From: Gracilaria gracilis
Lineage: Eukaryota; Rhodophyta; Florideophyceae; Gracilariales; Gracilariaceae
Reading direction: 5' to 3'
Assembly (NCBI GenBank): GCA_030374805.1
Contig: JARGSG010000230.1
Coordinates: forward strand, 62,001 to 126,000
DNA length: 64,000 nucleotides
The position numbers and the translations under genes are program-made. This document shows, piece after piece, positions 51,143 through 59,587 of the stretch; positions within the stretch are counted from its first letter, which is position 1; every line of letters starts with the position of its first letter. Below the pieces are notes generated by a model, which did no database searches, had not been told where the DNA came from, and worked only from the letters and a program-made list of their open reading frames with translations.

Positions 51143-51910
51143 TTACTCTGCCTTCTTGATCTTCTCTTCGGGCGCGGGTTTCTTTGCGATGTAGTTGTAG
51201 TAGATGGTTTGGAAGGCTATTGTGCCGTTGAGCGTTGCGGACGCAAGGTAACCCAGAAGGATGTTGAGGCTGTCCACATCCTGCAGAGTGGTGAATATGC
51301 GGGCGAGCGCTCCCAGAAAGATGCCCCAGCAGGTGATGAGATTGAGAGCGCCCGTGGACTTGTTGACGTAGTTGGCGTAGATCTGCGGGGTGCGACCCAA
51401 CACGACGACCATGACATTGCCCAGGGTCATGAGCTGCAGAATGGTGAGCGGAAAATACGGGCTGCACATGAAAGCAAGGGCGGCGGCATAGGCAAGGATG
51501 ATGAGGATTCCCTTGGCGCGCGCGGCCGAGTACATGAAGAAGAGATACAAGATGACATAGTTCTGGAAGATGAGCACGAAGAAGTCGCCGTAGGTGGAGA
51601 GCGGGTAGCTCTGGCGAAAGTGGGCGGCAAGGTTGTAGGTGTAGCCGAAGGTCTCGACGAGGAAGGTGGTGAGGGTGAGGCCGGCGACGGACTGTTTGGA
51701 CACGATGGTGGCGATCTGCGGCAGCTTGATGAGCCCGGCGAAGAGCACGATGGCGAAGCCGATGGCGAGCGACAGCGACGCGCGCAGACAGGCGGTGTCG
51801 GACAGCAGCAGAGACGGCAGCAGCAGCGGCGACGACGGGCGCGCGCACACGGGCGGCAGCACGCGGTCGATGAGCGCGGCGGTGGCGGTGGCGACGGTGG
51901 CGCGCTCCAT
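51143..51910 (-). CDS. MPDU1: MPDU1-like mannose-P-dolichol utilisation protein (PQ-loop)
   Basis: A 255 aa protein starting MERATVATATAAL. Hydrophobic throughout, it has two PQ-loop repeats: LIKLPQIATIVSKQSVAGLT (PQ at 64-65) and VLGRTPQIYANYVNKSTGAL (PQ at 175-176). Family-specific words include SLARIFT-like GALARIFTTLQD and the lysine-rich C-terminus (KKPAPEEKIKKAE), as in animal MPDU1 (247 aa). MPDU1 is an ER membrane protein needed to use dolichol-phosphate mannose and glucose in N-glycan, O-mannose and GPI assembly. The open frame extends upstream to 52444, but that lies in the GC-rich divergent promoter and opposite gene, so the ATG at 51910 is chosen. It is divergent from the AAMP-like gene. 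Confidence 0.9.
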   Translation of the reverse strand: MERATVATATAALIDRVLPPVCARPSSPLLLPSLLLSDTACLRASLSLAIGFAIVLFAGLIKLPQIATIVSKQSVAGLTLTTFLVETFGYTYNLAAHFRQSYPLSTYGDFFVLIFQNYVILYLFFMYSAARAKGILIILAYAAALAFMCSPYFPLTILQLMTLGNVMVVVLGRTPQIYANYVNKSTGALNLITCWGIFLGALARIFTTLQDVDSLNILLGYLASATLNGTIAFQTIYYNYIAKKPAPEEKIKKAE

Positions 51911-52190
51911 CGCGACGCAACAAGTTGAGACTGAAGTTGATACGGCTGTGGGGGAGGGGCAAGTTTGGTGGGGTTGCGTTTCGCCAAGCACACCAACAGC
52001 AAGTTGATCCGGCGGCGGCGGGGGCGCTCGCGCTGGTTGGCGCCACTTGTGCGGCGCGCATTGGGCAGGCGAGTGGGAGGCGAGAGAACACTTGCGCGCG
52101 AGCAGCGATGCGCGCGCCGATGCGCGCGACGATGCGTAAAGGCGCGGCGCAGCGACAGCGGCGCGCGCAGACGCGCGTAGACGCCGCGCC
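51911..52190. promoter_or_regulatory. Divergent promoter between MPDU1 and the WD40 gene
   Basis: 280 bp separates the two start codons. It is very GC-rich with many gcgcgc/cgcgcg words. No TATA-like box. It must drive both genes. Confidence 0.6.
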
Positions 52191-53348
52191 ATGTCGAGCG
52201 ACGAGCCGCCGCCGCCGCAGATCGCCGCGCGTTCGCTCCGCGCGTTTTCGGCGGCGGTGTCCGACGTGCGCACCGGCCACGCCGCCTTCGTCTTCTCGTG
52301 CTCGCGCGCCGCCGATCGCCTCTGCCTACACGACACCAACTCCGGCGACCGCGTCATCTCGCTGGACGTGCCCGCGCAGCGCCCGTCGCGCATCGCCGTC
52401 GCCGCCGATGGCGTCAAGTGTGCCTTTGCCACCGTCACCGGCACCGTCTACATCTGGGACATGCTGTACCCCACCTCCATGGAGTCCTTCCGCCCCGATG
52501 AGGACCAGTCCTCGCCCGTCACCGACCTGGCGTGGCATCCGCGCGGACACGTGCTCGCCGTCGCCACCGAGTCCGGCCATCTGTATCTGTGGGATCATGT
52601 CGTGGGCGCCTTGCTCTACCCGCTTCCCGCCCACACCGGGCCCATCTCCGCCGTGCGTTGGACCGCCCATGGCCGCCTGCTCGTGTCTGCCGGCGCCTCC
52701 GACGCGCTACTGCGCGTGTGGAACCCGCGAAACGTCAACAATCTCGCCGATGTCTCCGCCGACACGGAACATTCCACCCCGGTCAAGTGGCATTCCACCG
52801 GCATTAGCTGCTTAGACACGCTGCATGACATGTCGCGCATCGCCATTACCGGCTCGCCGGATGGCTCTGTATTGCTGTCCGTGCTCAAGCCCGAGTCTCA
52901 GTGTGGCGTTTTTGCCTCCATGAATGCGCACCATGCTTCTGTCAGCTGTGTGCGCTTTGCGCCTATCGACTCCCCGCGCCCGTTGCGCGCGGCGAGCGCC
53001 GCTGTTGATGGCTCGGTCCATCTGTTTGACATGGACCGCAGACTGCCCATGGGCAAGTTCTCTCACGGCAACAAGCCCGTTGTGCAGTTGGACTTTTCAC
53101 ATCATGCCGATGTTCTCTTCTCTGCCGCAGGCGAAACCGTCATGGCTTGGGATGCTCGCGTCGCTCCGGAGGAACAACCCCCCATCACTTTTGGCGCTCG
53201 TCATCACGTCGTCAATGCGTTTGCTTTGGTTAACTCTGGCGCCAATCTCGTCACCGCTTGCGATGATGGTATGCTGCGTACGTACGACATGAGATATCCG
53301 TCAGGTGATCCTCCACCTCTTCCCGTCGAGGAAAAGTCTCGCGCATGA
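52191..53348 (+). CDS. WD40 protein resembling AAMP/Sqt1
   Basis: A 385 aa protein made of WD40 repeats, with visible strand-end words YIWDM, YLWDHV, LRVWNPR, HLFDMD and MAWDAR. The repeat order and phrases such as AWHPRGHVLAVATESGHLYL, HTGPISAVRWTAHGRLLVSA and GISCLDTLHDMSRIAITGSP fit the angio-associated migratory cell protein / yeast Sqt1 group. That group chaperones ribosomal protein uL16 (Rpl10) and is found in cytosol. Assignment to this WD40 subgroup is by resemblance of spacing and flank words; other WD40 proteins cannot be excluded. Start is the only ATG near the GC-rich promoter. Confidence 0.7.
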   Translation: MSSDEPPPPQIAARSLRAFSAAVSDVRTGHAAFVFSCSRAADRLCLHDTNSGDRVISLDVPAQRPSRIAVAADGVKCAFATVTGTVYIWDMLYPTSMESFRPDEDQSSPVTDLAWHPRGHVLAVATESGHLYLWDHVVGALLYPLPAHTGPISAVRWTAHGRLLVSAGASDALLRVWNPRNVNNLADVSADTEHSTPVKWHSTGISCLDTLHDMSRIAITGSPDGSVLLSVLKPESQCGVFASMNAHHASVSCVRFAPIDSPRPLRAASAAVDGSVHLFDMDRRLPMGKFSHGNKPVVQLDFSHHADVLFSAAGETVMAWDARVAPEEQPPITFGARHHVVNAFALVNSGANLVTACDDGMLRTYDMRYPSGDPPPLPVEEKSRA

Positions 53349-53821
53349 TTCTTTTTTTTTGTGAACGTTGCTGGTTATCAGAGCGTTGAAGCCGAATCTA
53401 ATCGCCTTCGTTCTATCACGCTAGCTAGGCTCCGCGAGTGACACCGTTCATAGACGCTACCTACAATTTTGAAGCCTCACCGCGCCGTTTCGGGCTATGG
53501 TACGGTACGGTCCTGTGGCGTTGGTAACGGAGTTGCGTTCTAGTTACGTTGTTCATTCTTTACGTCTTTCTTTCATGCTTTTGAATGGAAGTTACGTTTA
53601 TCAGTTTTCTTTTTTTTTTCTTATCAGAGGGTGTTCGAAGTCGCTTCTTATTTGACACGAACGATAAGCGATTGGCAACTGTGCATTTGACATGGTGTAT
53701 CCTTCAAGTTATGGTCGCTGCGCTTCCGATACAATATTTCTTTCTACATCTACATAAAGCATTTTTTACTTTTCTACAGTCAACTCCCTGTCTGCGAACA
53801 GCGCGTTCCTCGTCTTGGTGA
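53349..53821. other. Intergenic between convergent genes
   Basis: It contains T-rich runs (53349-53357, 53607-53617) and no ORF. It probably holds the 3' ends of both flanking genes. The spacing of about 470 bp is unusually loose for this cluster. Confidence 0.5.
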
Positions 53822-55684
53822 CTACGGCCGAACGCTTCCCGCCTCCCGGCGATTGTTTGGCTTCAACATCTTGAGATACATTCTAGCGGGCCCAACAATC
53901 AGCGTGTATGCGCAGACTCCTGTGAAGAGACCGACGTACTCAAAAACATCTGTGAGAAATTCTGGCAGCGAAGTTGTTGGACGGCGAGATACCAGTGCTG
54001 TATCGAAAGTGGCAAAGTCCACGGATACGTTGAACCGCGCAAAGCGACCCAAACTCACAAACTGTTTCAAAGGACCTGTAATTATCTTCCGAACGTGTTT
54101 TGGTTGCTCGTGATCATCCTCCCTCGTTAGCAGCAGAACATCACGGTGGCTTTCTCTCAATGCTCCTACAAAGTCATGAGGTCTTGGAGCTCGATCTTTC
54201 CCGGAATCAAGCACGTACAGGTTCACTCCTATAACCTGTGATTTGAAACTGCTGCTCTTTGCGTTCCTGACGATATCCAGAATTATGGCCCGATTTGAAA
54301 TTTGCTCTTCGAAAGGATTGTGAACTTCCGTCTGCGTTTCGAGGAAGTTTTCGTCATTGCTGAGTCGCACCCATGGGTCTGTTCGAGCAAGGTCGAACCC
54401 ATAGCGCACTTCGGTCCCGGGCTCAACTGGAAAGAAGAACCCTGAGAAAAAGTATATGTTGCAGTACACGGCCGCTTCTGCTGCCACACGCCCCGTTACG
54501 TCTCCCTTAAGGTGATCAAATCCGTTGTTCAGAACATACTCAGTGTTCGGAGCGTCGATGACAGTGATGACTTTTTTCTCCAACAACTTGCCCCAGTGAT
54601 CCTCAATGCTCGATCTCAGGTTGGACCTCAGCCATCCCGAAATGACATTGGTGGGATCGAAACAATACGCCATGTCATACGAAATTGCTGTTTCAAGCGT
54701 AACCGCCCCGAGTGTCCTATGCTTCGCCTGTTCTGCGTTCAGGAATATAGGCTTCTTTTGACCCACTCTCAAGCAAGAATAGCACGTTCGTGTCAGTTCA
54801 GTTTCACCATTCAGTGCTTCCAAAATGTTTCTCTTGGACATGTGCTTCATATGTTGCGCACAATATTCAGCGTTTCCTAACAAGCTGGACTCGTAAACAA
54901 GATCCTTAGTGGTTGGGTAAACAATTGTTTCCCCCGCCTCCGAATTTGTATAACTTCGCAGGCCGAAAAGGGCCTCCCCAGCGTATTCATTGGTAAGGTT
55001 GTCAAACGCTGGTAGAAAAGGGAATTGTGAACAAAGGTGAATAACCGGCACTTGAAGCTTCTCGTTTCGGATAACCGTGCTAGTTATCGCGGGGTTAGTT
55101 TGAGCGTACCAGAACTCGGTAACTAGAAAGCCAAGAGCGACGATCAATCCGATAATGGCAAAAAGCCAAGCACACTTTGAAACACAAGATCTCTGCTCGG
55201 CTTCAGAAACAGCTTCAGCACCTTCAAAGTCCCCTTTCATTAGACTTACAAAACGAGAAGAGGGATTTGAAGTCCAGGTTACTTTCTGCCTGTTCTCTTT
55301 GTTCTTCAGTTCATGATATCGGAGTCTTTTCTCTTCTTCGGTTTCCAAATAACCTGGATCGTGCGAAAGAGTGAGCTGTTCAGCGATACGCTCAGCTTCT
55401 TGAATCTCGCTCTTGTCGTATGCTCTAACCGCTTCCATTAGGGAGACTCGAACGTTATCCAGCTCTCCATCGATTCGGCTGGTATCCTCATTCTGAGCAC
55501 GTCTCTTTTCCATCTTGGTGTGGAGGTTTTCAATCATTCGGATGCATCGAAGCGCACTTGAAGCAGTAAGAAGAGACACCTTGTAATGCTCAGAAATGTG
55601 TAGAGTTCGATTGGCGAGTTCTTCTCGAGCGAATCTCAAAATCTTAGCGTTCTTGACGACCGAACTGATTTCCCCGTTATCCAT
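53822..55684 (-). CDS. Two-TM membrane protein, possible DEG/ENaC-type channel
   Basis: From the first in-frame ATG (MDNGEISSVVKNAKILRF) this is 620 aa; the open frame continues 31 codons upstream without ATG. Topology: a helical charged N-terminus (1-170), TM1 about 171-191 (CAWLFAIIGLIVALGFLV), a roughly 390-residue Cys-containing loop, TM2 about 584-604 (VGLFTGVCAYTLIVGPA) and a short basic tail. This matches DEG/ENaC/ASIC layout. Just after TM1, LQVPVIHLCSQFPFL resembles the family's FPAVTiCN motif, and VGLFTG at TM2 resembles GLFiG. The ion-selectivity GxS cannot be placed with confidence. P2X-like or unrelated two-TM proteins are alternatives. Confidence 0.55.
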   Translation of the reverse strand: MDNGEISSVVKNAKILRFAREELANRTLHISEHYKVSLLTASSALRCIRMIENLHTKMEKRRAQNEDTSRIDGELDNVRVSLMEAVRAYDKSEIQEAERIAEQLTLSHDPGYLETEEEKRLRYHELKNKENRQKVTWTSNPSSRFVSLMKGDFEGAEAVSEAEQRSCVSKCAWLFAIIGLIVALGFLVTEFWYAQTNPAITSTVIRNEKLQVPVIHLCSQFPFLPAFDNLTNEYAGEALFGLRSYTNSEAGETIVYPTTKDLVYESSLLGNAEYCAQHMKHMSKRNILEALNGETELTRTCYSCLRVGQKKPIFLNAEQAKHRTLGAVTLETAISYDMAYCFDPTNVISGWLRSNLRSSIEDHWGKLLEKKVITVIDAPNTEYVLNNGFDHLKGDVTGRVAAEAAVYCNIYFFSGFFFPVEPGTEVRYGFDLARTDPWVRLSNDENFLETQTEVHNPFEEQISNRAIILDIVRNAKSSSFKSQVIGVNLYVLDSGKDRAPRPHDFVGALRESHRDVLLLTREDDHEQPKHVRKIITGPLKQFVSLGRFARFNVSVDFATFDTALVSRRPTTSLPEFLTDVFEYVGLFTGVCAYTLIVGPARMYLKMLKPNNRREAGSVRP

Positions 55685-56459
55685 GTTGCTGTCAAACAAG
55701 TAGAGCTTCCTTTCTGCGGGAAATACGGGGTATTTATTCGAGTCTTTGTCCGATTTGTGTTTGTATTCAGTGCTCAAGCATGAAGACCTCGTACACTAGA
55801 ACGAAACAGTTCTTTTTAGTGAGTGTTATAGTATTCGAGCGTTCTCAAATCGGATTCTTAGAGTTTGTGCAGAGCCGGACGGCTGCCAAAAGTGAAAGGT
55901 TGCAACGTTTTATGGATTCCTTTTACGTTAAGTCATATGATGGAAGGGGGTGAGTGCAGCGGTGAAGACTTGTTCCATGACTAGATTAGTCTGCGGCCCC
56001 ATGCAAGAAGTGCAAGGTTCATTTCTTGCTTTCAGTGACCTTTTGCGGTATTCTTGTAGTTGACAAGGTACATTAACGAGCCACGTAATCCACAGCATCG
56101 ATCATAGAATAAACCTTGTTTAGTTCGGCCTCTTGTTTAAAGGTGATTAAACACAGACTAGCAACAAAAGAGAGGTATAATATTTAGAAAGGTAGGTTCT
56201 CCAGCGTGAGTACGAGGAGTCCCCATATCGCTTCAAAAATCTCAACAATAACAAACGAAAGCAACGAAGGATCTTCAAAAGGCCTTTCTTTAAAAAGAAA
56301 TCCCGTACCTGGCAACCTACCCTAAAGGTTTGGCCAATAAACACATTAACTTCAGGCTCGAAGTAGCAAGTTCTGTACGGCAGACTTCTCTACGTAGCAC
56401 GGACATCATAGACGTGCCACTCATTCAGCTCTGCAGGAATGCCGCAATGCTCTCGATTC
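55685..56459. other. Intergenic region
   Basis: Mixed AT-rich sequence with no supported ORF. It should hold the promoter of the two-TM protein gene (right of 55684) and the 3' end of the small secreted protein gene. Confidence 0.5.
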
Positions 56460-56885
56460 TTAAAATGTGAAACAGCTCGAAACACCGCGGTCTTTCGCCC
56501 ATCCAGAGCATTTACCAGCTGTGTATAAATCTCCAGCCGCAGAGCAGTCGAGGAAACACCTGCAGCAAGTTCTCGCCACCGTCGACCTCAAAATGCGACA
56601 GCCGTTCTCCCAATCGCACCCTCTCTGATCCACACAGTCTTGCAAGGAACTCTGACACGGGCCCACGATGTTCTCGAATTCCAGTCCAGTTTGCCTAGAA
56701 TGCACGTCAAGCTCGAGTGCGTCTCCTGCTTCGGTGGGGAGTTGCTCCATTGATTCAAGTTTGTCTGTCGCCTTTGCGTCATATCCAGCTGGCGCACTTT
56801 GTTCGAGCTTGGCTGCAGCAGCGGCTTCCAATTGCACCAATACGGCCAAAGAAGCAAACAACATTATGACGGTAGTCGATTTCAT
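56460..56885 (-). CDS. Small secreted cysteine-rich protein
   Basis: A 141 aa ORF from an ATG. A clear signal peptide (MKSTTVIMLFASLAVLVQLE, then AAAAA) is followed by an acidic linker and a C-terminal half with ten cysteines (spacing includes CDWENGC and ARTCCRCFLDC, then CSGWAKDRGVSSC). Ten cysteines fit five disulfides in the secretory pathway. I do not recognise the fold. It may be a cell-wall, adhesion or defence-like peptide, but nothing in the sequence says which. Confidence 0.75.
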   Translation of the reverse strand: MKSTTVIMLFASLAVLVQLEAAAAAKLEQSAPAGYDAKATDKLESMEQLPTEAGDALELDVHSRQTGLEFENIVGPCQSSLQDCVDQRGCDWENGCRILRSTVARTCCRCFLDCSAAGDLYTAGKCSGWAKDRGVSSCFTF

Positions 56886-58013
56886 TCTGTATATGGTTGC
56901 TTCGAACGAGATTGTTCAAAGATATGTTCGGAAAGACAGTGGGTGACTTGATGATACACGGCTGTTGGCGGGAGCGAATAACTGTCCGAGATGGTGGACT
57001 GCTGTGGGAGGAACGGGTCGATGCGCCCCTTTTATAGCAGTGAGAGTGCAATTGATTTGGTATCCAAGGCGGCTTGGGATCGTCGGAATTCATTCGACAA
57101 TTGCGCTAGACGTAAGGCTGTTGAACAAGTAAAGATGTACAAAAGCGTGAGTATCGGCCATATCGGCGTGCTTGCAACGGAATCTACGCCATGAAGGTTG
57201 CAAGTTGTTGCGAGCAAGTGCATACCATCGCCCCCACCGTTGAGAGTAGCAATGAAAGCGCACGATCCAGTGATTGTGTGGTGAGATCCATCGGGGAGAT
57301 GCAGCTATTGATTTCGAGAACATTGTGCTGAGCGATGGAGCAATTGCGGATAAGATTAAGGTGTAGATGGAAGATGAAAGAAGTTGATGAAAGGGCAGCG
57401 ACGATATGAGAATGGTGGTAGGATGCGATGCAGCATTGGAAACATGTGATGTTGTGGATACAAGAGCCAACAATCCAGTGAGCTGGTGTTTGTTTAAACG
57501 TTAGGAGGTGATTGTGATGGATGTTGACACTTGACAAGCAACAAATCTTTACTTGAGAAACAAATCACATGTAAGGGTTATCGCATGGGCTACGACTCGT
57601 AGCCTACGAGCCTCGTCGTAGTACGAGGGATCAGAAATTTCCACGAGTTGCCCTGCGATAACACGCTTATCGCTTGGTGGCGAGGATCACACGTGTACAA
57701 GTCTGTTACCAATCTGCCTTTTTCGTGCGATTTATGGGGCCTACCCTGCTGTTTGGCTATGGCCCGACACAATTAGATAAAATCCCAGGTTATTGCGGGC
57801 GAATATTGATATTCGCCCGCAAAGAGCCTCTGCAAAACCTCGCATCCGAGCGATAAAATACTAAATATTATTTACCCTTGTATTGAGTTTTCGTAGTCGG
57901 CAATGTGCGGACGTTATGTGGAACCAAAAGGATCAAATCTCTTGAACCAACACGAAGAAGAGCGCTAAGGTTATGCAGCCGCCCGTTGGACAGTGCGTAG
58001 CTACTAGCGTGCC
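56886..58013. other. Intergenic region with a foldback element
   Basis: No supported gene. Positions 57577-57856 carry nested inverted repeats, described separately. The rest is unremarkable. Confidence 0.5.
57577..57856. repeat. Nested foldback (MITE-like) sequence
   Basis: There are four inverted pairs. gttatcgcatgggc (57577-57590) pairs with tgccctgcgataac (57649-57662). ggctacga-c-tcgtagcc lies at 57588-57604. ttatcgcttggtggcgagg (57667-57685) pairs with cctcgcatccgagcgataa (57838-57856), about 15 of 19 matching. The perfect 14 bp arms ttgcgggcgaatat-tg-atattcgcccgcaa lie at 57793-57822. All outer arms begin with the same ttatcgc word, which suggests two related foldback units side by side. 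Confidence 0.65.
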
Positions 58014-58664
58014 ATGAGCGACTTGCTGAACAACGCGTCCGCTTCAACTGATGCTCGGAGCTCAAGTTCAAGCAGCTCAAGTTCAAGCAGCTCAAGTTCA
58101 AGCAGCTCAAGTTCGAGCAGCTGCAATGGCGATTCAAGCGACACTCCAGCGGACAACGAGTTGAACAACATTAGCGCTCAAGACGACGACGAGCGCCACT
58201 GGCAGCACAGCGATGACGACGACGGCGACGACGACGACGACGGAGACGATGACAACGACGGCGACGACGATGACAACGACGGCGATGACGGCGACGTGGA
58301 CGATGGTTGCAACGCACAATGGAGCGATGCACTACACGACGAAAGCGCGGACCAGCGCGACGAAGCATGGGTGAACAAGCATCTACGCCATAACGCAACG
58401 CAGCAACACGCGGAGCAAAGCGTTCAGTGCCCGTGCTGCTTCGCGCTGCTGTCCATGCGCTGTCAGGCGCACCAGCGGTACGAGGGCCAGTTCCGCGCGC
58501 TGTTCGTGCTCAACTGCGAGACGGTGCAGTCGCAGCGGCTGCAGCTGAACGGCCAACGCTTCTCGCAACAAGCGTTCACGCCCGTGGCGTGCCGCACGTG
58601 CCACACCGAGGTGGGCGTGGTGGATTCAAGCGACGTCTATCACTTCTGCAACGTCATGTACTGA
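58014..58664 (+). CDS. EAPP (E2F-associated phosphoprotein) family protein
   Basis: A 216 aa protein. The N-terminus is a polyserine run (residues 16-36) coded by a 15 bp repeat agctcaagttcaagc (58058-58122), followed by a poly-Asp/Gly tract (about 58-98). The C-terminal domain has the EAPP signature: DEAWVNKHLRHN, CPCCFALLSMRCQAHQRYEG, FRALFVLNC, then CRTCHTEVGVVDSSDVYHFC and a final NVMY. Conserved cysteines (139, 142, 150, 193, 196) look zinc-binding. Animal EAPP binds E2F factors; the role in unicellular organisms is unknown. The stop is only 3 bp from the stop of the convergent gene. Confidence 0.85.
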   Translation: MSDLLNNASASTDARSSSSSSSSSSSSSSSSSSSSSCNGDSSDTPADNELNNISAQDDDERHWQHSDDDDGDDDDDGDDDNDGDDDDNDGDDGDVDDGCNAQWSDALHDESADQRDEAWVNKHLRHNATQQHAEQSVQCPCCFALLSMRCQAHQRYEGQFRALFVLNCETVQSQRLQLNGQRFSQQAFTPVACRTCHTEVGVVDSSDVYHFCNVMY

Positions 58665-58667
58665 ACG

Positions 58668-59378
58668 TCACAATAAACAACACAGCCGCGCCGCCGCAAA
58701 CGCGCACAGCGGCACGCTGAGGTTGTCCTGCACGGGCAGCGTCTCTGCCAGCGCCGCCACGGCGGCGGAGAGCAGCAGCGCGCCGCGCGGCAACGGGCGC
58801 ACGGGCAGCACGGCGAGCATGGCGGCCGACGACGCCAGCGTGGCCGCGAAGCACGCCACCGTGCCCGCCACCGACTTGTGGCGCGCGTACGGCAGCGGCG
58901 GCGAGCGTAGCGACGAGCCTACGAGCGCCGCGCTCGCGTCACCAAAGCAAAGCGCCGCCACGCCCACGTACGTCGCCGCGCACCAGCGCCAGCCCAGCGC
59001 GGTGAGCGCGGCGGTGGCCGCGCCGTACGCCGCCGTGGCTTCCGCGTCGTCGCCGCGCTGCGACGACGACGACGACGACGACGAGTCGCCGCGCGCCACC
59101 GCGCGCACCAGCGCGTCGGTGCGCGGGTTGCGCGCGATGCGTAGCGCAAAGCCCAGCGGCACGCACGCCGCTAGCAGCCGCGACAGCGCGTGCTCCGGGT
59201 ACAGCGCCGTCGTGCACAGGAACAGCGGCGCCGTCGTCATGTGCATGAGCTTGCGCACCGCTGCGCGCGATAGCCGGCCGCTCCGCGACAGCCGCGACAG
59301 CAGCGCCGTCCACGCCGCCGCGCCCGCGCCCGACACCGCCACGCTGCAGAGCGCGCGCAGCAGCAACGGCAGCGCCAT
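58668..59378 (-). CDS. Phytol/polyprenol (VTE5/VTE6/SEC59-like) lipid kinase
   Basis: A 236 aa, very hydrophobic and Ala-rich protein. Motifs of the CTP-dependent dolichol/phytol kinase family: AAVRKLMHMTTAPLF (RK--H), CFGDASAALVGSS (fGD--aalvG), HKSVAGTVACFAATL (KS-eGt-a-f), and AETLPVQDNLSVPLCA (aE-lp--D-Nl-vPl). Several TM helices. These enzymes phosphorylate phytol, farnesol or dolichol at the ER or plastid envelope. Plastid members feed tocopherol and chlorophyll recycling. Substrate cannot be fixed here. A Ser-run (SSSSSSS) sits in a loop. The stop TCA on + lies at 58668, overlapping the EAPP poly(A) signal region (aataaa at 58672-58677). Confidence 0.8.
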   Translation of the reverse strand: MALPLLLRALCSVAVSGAGAAAWTALLSRLSRSGRLSRAAVRKLMHMTTAPLFLCTTALYPEHALSRLLAACVPLGFALRIARNPRTDALVRAVARGDSSSSSSSSQRGDDAEATAAYGAATAALTALGWRWCAATYVGVAALCFGDASAALVGSSLRSPPLPYARHKSVAGTVACFAATLASSAAMLAVLPVRPLPRGALLLSAAVAALAETLPVQDNLSVPLCAFAAARLCCLL

Positions 59379-59587
59379 CGAGTTGGCGACCGGAAGAAGA
59401 GGTCGCGGCTCGGCGGAGGCTGCAAAGTTTGCGGCAGTTCCACTGTCAACGGCTGGCGAGGCACGTGCGCGGCGAGCACCGCTAACTTTTACTGTACGGT
59501 GTGCACACGGCGTGTGTACGCGCCTCGCCCGTGCGCGGTCGGCGTCCCGTGCCGCTGCTGCCGCTGTCGCACGCCGCGAGGCTTCGC
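59379..59587. promoter_or_regulatory. Divergent promoter between the lipid kinase and uridine kinase genes
   Basis: 209 bp lies between the ATGs. The uridine kinase frame is open back to 59501 (GTG), so part may be coding if a non-ATG start or upstream exon exists. It contains a chain of gcgcgc words. Confidence 0.5.

Noticed and set aside
50694-52280. 528-codon minus-strand ORF across the protease end and MPDU1
   Set aside because: Wrong frame for MPDU1 (PQ loops are in the other frame) and antisense to the protease.
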